Positions 56,546 through 64,000 of a stretch of DNA of 64,000 bases are shown here, one piece after another. The position numbers and the translations under genes are program-made. Under the pieces are notes generated by a model that did not search any database, had not been told where the DNA came from, and was given only the letters and a program-made list of their open reading frames with translations. The stretch is from Loktanella sp. M215 (GTDB lineage: Bacteria; Pseudomonadota; Alphaproteobacteria; Rhodobacterales; Rhodobacteraceae), in NCBI RefSeq assembly GCF_021735925.1, contig NZ_WMEA01000001.1, positions 2,386,001 through 2,450,000 of the forward strand. Reading direction: 5' to 3'. Within the stretch, counting starts at the first letter, position 1, and each line of letters starts with the position of its first letter.

Positions 56546-57604
56546 ATGAAACTCTCGGACTTCGATTTCGATCTGCCCGAAGGGCTGATCGCCACGCGCC
56601 CCGCACGGCCCCGCACCGCGGCGCGTTTGCTGGTCGCGACCCCTTCGTCGATCACCGACGCCACGGTGGCCGACCTTGGCGACTGGCTGCGCCCCGGCGA
56701 CCGGCTGATCCTGAACGACACCCGCGTCATACCCGCACGTCTGGACGGTCTGCGCCACCGCAGCGGCGAGGCCGGCGATACCGCCGCTCGGATCGAGGTG
56801 ACGCTGCTGCAACCCACCCCCGAGGGGCACTGGATGGCGCTGCTGAAACCGCTGAAGAAGGTCCGCGACGGCGAGGAGATCGTCTTTGGCGACATCCTGC
56901 GCGCCACCGTCACGGGCCGGGCAGAGGGGCAGGCCATCCTGTCCTTCAACCTGACCGGCGACGCGTTTGATGCCGCGCTGAACAGCGTGGGCGCCATGCC
57001 GTTGCCGCCCTATATCGCCGCCCTGCGCCCGGCGGACGAGGCCGACCGCACCGATTACCAGACCGCATGGGCGCGGCACACGGGCGCCGTGGCCGCCCCC
57101 ACCGCCTCGCTGCACTTCGACGCGGACCTGCTGGACCGTCTGGCGGCCAAAGGCGTGCAGTTCACCCACGTCACGTTGCACGTCGGCGCGGGCACCTTCC
57201 TGCCGGTCAAGGTCGATGACATCAGCGAACACCGGATGCACAGTGAATGGGGGCAGGTGACCGCGCAGGCGGCGGAGGAGATCAACGCGACGAAGGCCGC
57301 CGGTGGCCGCATCATCCCCGTCGGCACCACCGCCCTGCGCCTGATCGAGACAGCGGCGACCGACGCTGGCGTGCAGCCGTGGGAGGGGCCGACGGACATC
57401 TTTATCACGCCGGGGTTCCGGTTCCGGGCCGCCGATGCGCTGATGACCAATTTCCACCTGCCGAAATCGACGCTGATGATGCTGGTCAGCGCCGTGATGG
57501 GTCAGGCGCGGATACGCGACATTTACAAACATGCGATATCCAGCCGATACCGCTTTTTTTCCTATGGCGACGCCTCGCTTTTGCTGCCAGAGGGCGATGC
57601 GTGA
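56546..57604 (+). CDS. queA: S-adenosylmethionine:tRNA ribosyltransferase-isomerase
   Basis: QueA adds the ribosyl group of SAM to preQ1-tRNA to give epoxyqueuosine in wobble position 34. The 352-residue length is usual. Conserved segments are [48 protein letters not shown] and the C-terminal [15 protein letters not shown]. It follows the AsmA-like gene and is ended by a strong terminator, so these two likely share a transcript. Confidence 0.96.
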   Translation: MKLSDFDFDLPEGLIATRPARPRTAARLLVATPSSITDATVADLGDWLRPGDRLILNDTRVIPARLDGLRHRSGEAGDTAARIEVTLLQPTPEGHWMALLKPLKKVRDGEEIVFGDILRATVTGRAEGQAILSFNLTGDAFDAALNSVGAMPLPPYIAALRPADEADRTDYQTAWARHTGAVAAPTASLHFDADLLDRLAAKGVQFTHVTLHVGAGTFLPVKVDDISEHRMHSEWGQVTAQAAEEINATKAAGGRIIPVGTTALRLIETAATDAGVQPWEGPTDIFITPGFRFRAADALMTNFHLPKSTLMMLVSAVMGQARIRDIYKHAISSRYRFFSYGDASLLLPEGDA

Positions 57605-57610
57605 CAAAGC

Positions 57611-57630
57611 CGACACGACCGTGTCGTTTT
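57611..57630 (+). terminator. rho-independent terminator after queA
   Basis: CGACAC-GACC-GTGTCG-TTTT: a 6-bp GC-rich stem, 4-nt loop and four T, starting seven bases after the queA stop. Confidence 0.8.
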
Positions 57631-57697
57631 CCATCCTGACGGGCACCGGGTTGCACCGTTAGACGACCCTGAACGAAGCCCCGAAAGGCCCCCCGCG

Positions 57698-58984
57698 ATG
57701 ATACAGGTTCTCGGCTCTTCCTGGGCATTGTTCCTTGGCATGTTCATGCTGATGATCGGCAACGGTCTGCAAGGCACCCTGCTGGGCCTGCGCGGAGAGT
57801 TGGAGGGATTCAGCACGCTGGAACTCTCTGTCGTCATGTCGGGCTATTTCGTGGGATTCCTGTTCGCGTCCAAGATGGCGCCAGAGATGATCCGCCGGGT
57901 CGGGCACGTCCGCGTCTTCGCCGCACTCGGTTCGACCATTTCCGCCGTGCTGATCATGTATCCGGTGCTGGCCGATCCGATCTCTTGGACGCTGGGCCGC
58001 GTCGTCATCGGGTTCTGCTTCTGCGGCGTCTACGTGACGGCGGAAAGCTGGCTGAACGATGCCTCCAGCAACGAGACGCGGGGGCAGGCGCTGTCGCTTT
58101 ACATGATCGTGCAGATGGCGGGCATCGTGACCGCGCAGTTCATCATCACCCGCGGCGACGTGTCGGGCTTTGTGCTGTTCATCGTGCCGTCGGTGCTGGT
58201 GTCGATGGCCTTCGCGCCGATCCTTTTGTCGATTAAGCCGACGCCGGCCTTCGGCCGTATCAAGCCGATGAATATCAAGCAGTTGATCGGCGCGTCGCCA
58301 CTGGCCGCGGTCGGCATGTTCCTGTTGGGCGGTGTCTTTTCGGCGCAGTTCGGTATGTCTGCGGTGTATGGCGCGCGGGCAGGGTTCAGCGTCGGGCAGA
58401 TATCTCTTTTCGTTTCGGCGATCTATCTGGCGGCACTGGTGGCGCAATATCCGATCGGCTGGATTTCGGACCGGCTGGACCGCCGCATCCTGATCATCGC
58501 CGTCGCCCTCGTGGGCGGTTTCGGGTCGATGGTGGCAGGCTTCTTCCCGGCTTCCTATACGCTGGCTGTCGTCTCTGGCGCACTGGTCGGCGGCACGTCG
58601 AACCCGCTTTACGCGCTGCTGATCGCCTACACCAACGACTACCTTGAAAAAGAGGATATGGCCGCCGCATCCGGCGGGCTTTTGTTCATCAATGGGGTCG
58701 GCGCGATCATGGGGCCGATCACGCTGGGTTACATGCTGGATGGCATGGGGCCGCGCGGATACTGGGTGTTCCTGTCGGTGCTGATGATCGGCGTGGGGCT
58801 TTACGGCATCTACCGGATGACGCGGCGCAGCCGGGCGGACATGCCGCTGGATACCACCAGCTATGCCAACTTGCCGATGACCACGACGCCGGTCGCGGCC
58901 CAGTGGGCGCAGGAGGTCTATAGCGACGCCGCCGACAGCGACGCGGCCACGGCTGCGAAGGATCCCGCCACAGCTGCGGAATAA
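57698..58984 (+). CDS. MFS transporter (YcaD-like)
   Basis: A 428-residue major facilitator with 12 membrane helices, of the YcaD/sugar-type group. MLMIGNGLQGTLLGLRGELEG opens helix 1; SGYFVGFLFASKMAPEMIRRVG is the loop-2 motif; FCFCGVYVTAESWLND is characteristic of this subgroup. The cytoplasmic tail is long and Ala/Asp-rich (about 35 residues, repeated AAD/ATAA). The substrate is unknown. Start at ATG 57698. Confidence 0.88.
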   Translation: MIQVLGSSWALFLGMFMLMIGNGLQGTLLGLRGELEGFSTLELSVVMSGYFVGFLFASKMAPEMIRRVGHVRVFAALGSTISAVLIMYPVLADPISWTLGRVVIGFCFCGVYVTAESWLNDASSNETRGQALSLYMIVQMAGIVTAQFIITRGDVSGFVLFIVPSVLVSMAFAPILLSIKPTPAFGRIKPMNIKQLIGASPLAAVGMFLLGGVFSAQFGMSAVYGARAGFSVGQISLFVSAIYLAALVAQYPIGWISDRLDRRILIIAVALVGGFGSMVAGFFPASYTLAVVSGALVGGTSNPLYALLIAYTNDYLEKEDMAAASGGLLFINGVGAIMGPITLGYMLDGMGPRGYWVFLSVLMIGVGLYGIYRMTRRSRADMPLDTTSYANLPMTTTPVAAQWAQEVYSDAADSDAATAAKDPATAAE

Positions 58985-59050
58985 GGCTTGTCATGGGATC
59001 GGGGCTCTGTTTTTCTGTCATAAATCGGGCCGGTTGAGGAGCGCAACGCC

Positions 59051-59632
59051 ATGAAAACCGCACAGGATGTTCTGAGCTTCTGGCTCGACGAGGTCGCCCC
59101 CGCCGACTGGTATCGGCAGGATGACGCACTGGACGCAAAAATCCGCGAGACCTTTGCAGAGACGTGGGAACGCGCCGCTGACGGGCATCTGGGCCTGTGG
59201 CTGACCTGCCCGAGCGAGGCGCTGGCCTATATCATCCTGACCGACCAGTTTCCGCGCAACATGTTCCGCGGCAGCAGCGAGGCGTTTTCGACCGATCCGC
59301 TGGCGCGGGCGGCGGCCAAGATGGCCGTAGACCGCGACTGGGATCTGCGGATCGACCCGCCGGCGCGGCAATTCTTTTATCTGCCGCTGATGCATTCCGA
59401 AAACCTCGCGGATCAGGACCGGGCCGTCCGCCTGTTCCACGCCCGCATGCCCGATGACGGCGCCGACAATCTGGATCACGCCCGCGCGCACCGTGCGGTG
59501 ATCCGCAACTTCGGCCGGTTTCCGCACCGCAACGAGGCCTTGAGTCGCCCGACGACGGCGGCAGAGCAGACTTTCATGCAGGACGGCGGCTACGGTGCGA
59601 TGCTGCGACAGGTGCAGGCCGAAACGGCCTGA
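59051..59632 (+). CDS. DUF924 family protein
   Basis: A 193-residue soluble helical protein of the DUF924 (TPR-like) family. Signature: VLSFWLDEVAPADWYRQDDALD, IILTDQFPRNMFRGSSEAFSTD, RQFFYLPLMHSENLADQDRAV and RNFGRFPHRNEALSR. The function is unknown; the fold is all alpha. Start at ATG 59051. It is followed by lpdA, 75 nt downstream on the same strand. Confidence 0.9.
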   Translation: MKTAQDVLSFWLDEVAPADWYRQDDALDAKIRETFAETWERAADGHLGLWLTCPSEALAYIILTDQFPRNMFRGSSEAFSTDPLARAAAKMAVDRDWDLRIDPPARQFFYLPLMHSENLADQDRAVRLFHARMPDDGADNLDHARAHRAVIRNFGRFPHRNEALSRPTTAAEQTFMQDGGYGAMLRQVQAETA

Positions 59633-59707
59633 CTGCCACCTCTGGTCATCGGCCGCGAAATGGTTCAGTATTAAACCAGTTTTCAACGGACCCGCAGGAG
59701 AGACCTC

Positions 59708-61108
59708 ATGGCCGCACAGAACTTCGACGTGATCGTGATCGGCGCGGGCCCCGGCGGCTATGTCGCGGCGATCCGTGCCGCCCAACTGGGTCAGAAGGTC
59801 GTGATCGTCGAACGCGAGCACATGGGCGGGATTTGCCTGAACTGGGGTTGCATCCCGACCAAGGCGCTGCTGCGGTCGTCCGAAGTGTTCCACCTGATGC
59901 ACCGGGCCAAGGAGTTCGGCCTCTCCGTGGAGAAGCCCTCCTTCGACTTGGCCGCCGTCGTGGCACGGTCGCGCAAGGTGGCGGGGCAGCTGTCGGGCGG
60001 CATCGGCCACCTGATGAAGAAGAACAAGATCACGACCGTGATGGGCACCGCCACGATCACTGCCAAGGGCAAGGTCAGCGTCAAGACCGACAAGGGCACC
60101 GAAGAGCTGACGGCCAAGAACATCGTCCTCGCCACCGGCGCGCGCGCCCGCAACCTGCCGGGGCTGGAGGCGGACGGCGATCTGGTCTGGGCCTACAAGG
60201 ATGCGCTGAAGGCGTCCCGCATGCCAAAGGACCTGCTGGTCATCGGGTCCGGTGCTATCGGGATTGAATTCGCCAGCTTCTTCAACACGATGGGGGCCAA
60301 GACCACCGTGGTCGAGGTGATGGACCGCATCCTGCCGGTCGAGGACGCCGAAATCAGCGCCTTTGCCAAGAAGCAGTTCGTCAAGCAGGGCATGACGATC
60401 ATGGAAAAGGCCATCGTCAAGCAGCTCGACCGCGACCCCAAGGCGGGCAAGGTCACGGCCCATATCGAGGTTGGCGGCAAGATCGAGAAGAAGGTCTTTG
60501 ATACCGTCATCAGCGCCGTGGGTATCGTCGGCAATGTCGAAAACCTCGGTCTGGAAGCGTTGGGCGTCAAGATCGACCGGACCCATGTCATCACCGACGA
60601 ATACTGCCGCACCGGGGTCGAGGGGCTTTATGCCATCGGCGATATCGCCGGCGCACCCTGGCTGGCGCACAAGGCCAGCCATGAGGGCGTCATGGTAGCC
60701 GAACTGATCGCTGGCGGCCATCCGCACCCGGTCAAACCCGAAAGCATCGCCGGCTGCACCTATTGCTATCCGCAGGTCGCCTCTGTCGGCTATACCGAGG
60801 CGAAAGCCAAGGAGCTCGGCTATGACATCAAGGTCGGCAAGTTCCCCTTCATCGGCAACGGCAAGGCCATCGCGCTGGGCGAACCCGAAGGCATAATCAA
60901 GACCATCTTCGACGCCAAGACCGGAGAGCTGCTGGGCGCCCACATGGTCGGCGCAGAGGTGACAGAACTGATCCAAGGCTACGTCGTCGGCCGTCAGCTG
61001 GAAACGACGGAAGAAGACCTGATGAACACCGTCTTCCCGCATCCGACCCTTTCGGAAATGATGCACGAAAGCGTGCTGGATGCCTTCGATCGCGTGATCC
61101 ACATGTAA
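59708..61108 (+). CDS. lpdA: dihydrolipoyl dehydrogenase
   Basis: The E3 subunit of 2-oxoacid dehydrogenase complexes, a homodimeric FAD enzyme re-oxidising dihydrolipoamide. The FAD-binding start is DVIVIGAGPGGYVAAIRAAQ; the redox disulfide is GGICLNWGCIPTKALL; an NAD-binding GSGAIGIEFAS follows; the C-terminal dimer domain has the catalytic His-Glu in HPTLSE. The 466-residue length is usual. No E1/E2 genes are in the window, so it appears as a stand-alone copy, often the PDH-type E3. A hairpin follows the stop. Confidence 0.95.
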   Translation: MAAQNFDVIVIGAGPGGYVAAIRAAQLGQKVVIVEREHMGGICLNWGCIPTKALLRSSEVFHLMHRAKEFGLSVEKPSFDLAAVVARSRKVAGQLSGGIGHLMKKNKITTVMGTATITAKGKVSVKTDKGTEELTAKNIVLATGARARNLPGLEADGDLVWAYKDALKASRMPKDLLVIGSGAIGIEFASFFNTMGAKTTVVEVMDRILPVEDAEISAFAKKQFVKQGMTIMEKAIVKQLDRDPKAGKVTAHIEVGGKIEKKVFDTVISAVGIVGNVENLGLEALGVKIDRTHVITDEYCRTGVEGLYAIGDIAGAPWLAHKASHEGVMVAELIAGGHPHPVKPESIAGCTYCYPQVASVGYTEAKAKELGYDIKVGKFPFIGNGKAIALGEPEGIIKTIFDAKTGELLGAHMVGAEVTELIQGYVVGRQLETTEEDLMNTVFPHPTLSEMMHESVLDAFDRVIHM

Positions 61109-61115
61109 GTTGGGG

Positions 61116-61141
61116 CAGGGTCGGGCGCAGGTCCGACCCTG
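61116..61141. terminator. hairpin between convergent lpdA and NTF2-like gene
   Basis: CAGGGTCGG-GCGCAGGT-CCGACCCTG is a perfect 9-bp stem with an 8-nt loop, 7 nt after lpdA and 12 nt after the stop of the leftward gene. Its position suits a bidirectional terminator, though T-runs are weak on both sides. Confidence 0.6.
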
Positions 61142-61153
61142 ATCTTGCAGGCC

Positions 61154-61618
61154 TCAGTTGCGCGGCAGGGTATGGATCAGGGCATTCACCAGTTTCGGTG
61201 CTTCGGCGATGGCATACTGGCAGTTGCCGACGCGCCATCCAGTCTCGGCCAAGTGCAGTTCAGTCAGCGCAGGGAAGGGGCGCAGGACAAGTTGCGACCC
61301 ACAGAGTACGCGGCTTTCGTAGTGCGATTGCACCAGCGTCGATGTGACGAACGTCGCGGCCGTGCAGTGCCGTTCCAGCAGTGTCACCCCCATGTTCATG
61401 TAGGTCTCTCGTACCGCATGAAATATCGACAGCAGCTCTGTCACGTTGTGGATGACGACATGCCCTTCGAAGGTGTGGACCGTATGCGGATAGATGAAAC
61501 TTGCTGCGAAATCATCCGGATCATTGTCGAGGATCGCGTGTCCTGTGCGGTCCAGAAGGGCCTGCGAGATCTCTCGCGGATCGGTATTTGCTGCTGTCAT
61601 GCCTGTCGTGATGTCCAT
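61154..61618 (-). CDS. NTF2/SnoaL-like protein
   Basis: A 154-residue soluble protein with the alpha+beta pattern of the nuclear-transport-factor-2-like superfamily: ISQALLDRTGHAILDNDPDDFAA, FIYPHTVHTFEGHVVI and a C-terminal WRVGNCQYAIAEA. Members range from small enzymes to ligand-binding proteins; the specific activity cannot be told. AGGATAGG precedes the ATG at 61618. It is transcribed toward lpdA. Confidence 0.65.
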   Translation of the reverse strand: MDITTGMTAANTDPREISQALLDRTGHAILDNDPDDFAASFIYPHTVHTFEGHVVIHNVTELLSIFHAVRETYMNMGVTLLERHCTAATFVTSTLVQSHYESRVLCGSQLVLRPFPALTELHLAETGWRVGNCQYAIAEAPKLVNALIHTLPRN

Positions 61619-62089
61619 GACCTATCCTTTCCAGACCGCTTCAAATGATCTGCGGCAGACGGCCAGATCGGCAAAAATCAAACGCACTGACATCTTCGTC
61701 AGTCCTTCGCGTTGCCTTAACTGTTCGTCCCATTGCCAACACGAGGATCGTTCCTCCGGCACCGCGCGCATCAACCGCGTGATATCAATGCGCAGGCAAC
61801 GGCATCTGTAGGACAGCCGTTGCACGGTCCAATGAGTAGAGAGACATCACCTGTCAGCATATAAGTCCGGTTTATTTAATAATTAAAATCTATTAACCAA
61901 ATTTTAACGTGTGGTGGGCCGTCTGGCAAGGTGGCTGCCTATTCTTCAGGCTTTGACGACGACATAAGGCAGGCCGAATGTCGTCATCCTCCGCGACAAA
62001 CAAAGCATGTTCATTCTTTGTTCATTTCTCGGACTGGCGAAATCCGGCGAAACCTCTATCTAAGGGGTCGGTATGCCTGTGGGGACGAT
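61619..62089. other. intergenic region with AT-rich segment and uvrA promoter
   Basis: These 471 bases separate the leftward NTF2-like gene from uvrA. No protein-like frame is seen. Positions about 61862-61912 are strongly AT-rich (TTTATTTAATAATTAAAATC), a likely promoter or bent region, and the uvrA SOS box lies at 62009-62023. Confidence 0.65.
62009..62023 (+). promoter_or_regulatory. LexA (SOS) box upstream of uvrA
   Basis: GTTC-ATTCTTT-GTTC fits the alphaproteobacterial LexA consensus GTTC-N7-GTTC exactly, 66 nt before the uvrA ATG. By family knowledge LexA represses uvrA here until DNA damage. Confidence 0.85.

Positions 62090-64000
<1,911 letters not shown>

Overview
The window is a GC-rich alphaproteobacterial chromosome segment. 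Gene order and families point to Rhodobacteraceae (Roseobacter clade): murA-DUF2948-hisD-UPF0262-phosphatase-yqaA-infA-maf-RNase E/G-yacG-tRNA-Phe, a 407-residue HemA, a bactofilin/M23 pair, an MprF homologue, and a GTTC-N7-GTTC LexA box before uvrA. The genus assignment is inference.

Bases 1 to about 9,490 form an accessory region. It holds a small ORF overlapping a tyrosine integrase, a toxin-antitoxin pair whose PIN toxin is broken by an amber codon, and a leftward four-gene defence-like cluster: a 74-aa helical protein, an 825-aa SMC/Rad50-like ATPase, a DUF3223/HNH-like protein, and a restriction-endonuclease-like/STAND NTPase. The region ends at a tRNA-Gln(TTG) remnant that keeps only the 3' half, a plausible scar of site-specific integration. 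The cluster is the best candidate here for an undescribed system.

Bases 9,695 to 19,297 are core: tRNA-Thr, murA, hisD, infA, maf, RNase E/G, yacG, tRNA-Phe and lepA, many joined by 4-nt ATGA overlaps. A small insert follows (DUF4160, DUF2442 and an AT-rich membrane protein), then phnA, a beta-hydroxyacid dehydrogenase, 3-hydroxybutyrate dehydrogenase, an MscS remnant and a DUF202/mprF pair.

Bases 27,024 to 30,773 carry a tungstate-type ABC transporter (tupBCA order, leftward) with an HTH/periplasmic-binding-like regulator and a hairpin-bearing leader, then two identical tRNA-Asp genes. Next come a peptidase, an NmrA-like/HxlR divergent pair, hemA, a RodZ-like protein, ispG, two decayed ORFs (membrane protein and histidine-kinase remnants), an MBL-fold hydrolase and a DsbA-like protein.

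Bases 40,615 to 64,000 are mostly envelope and housekeeping: aminotransferase, amiC-like amidase, PBP1A, prfB, amidase, MFS exporter, bactofilin/M23, DUF455, peroxiredoxin, AsmA/YhdP-like protein, queA, MFS, DUF924, lpdA, an NTF2-like protein and the 5' part of uvrA. A Rhodobacteraceae-type interspersed repeat occurs three times (30.8, 31.4 and 52.5 kb). No CRISPR array, rRNA or insertion sequence was seen.
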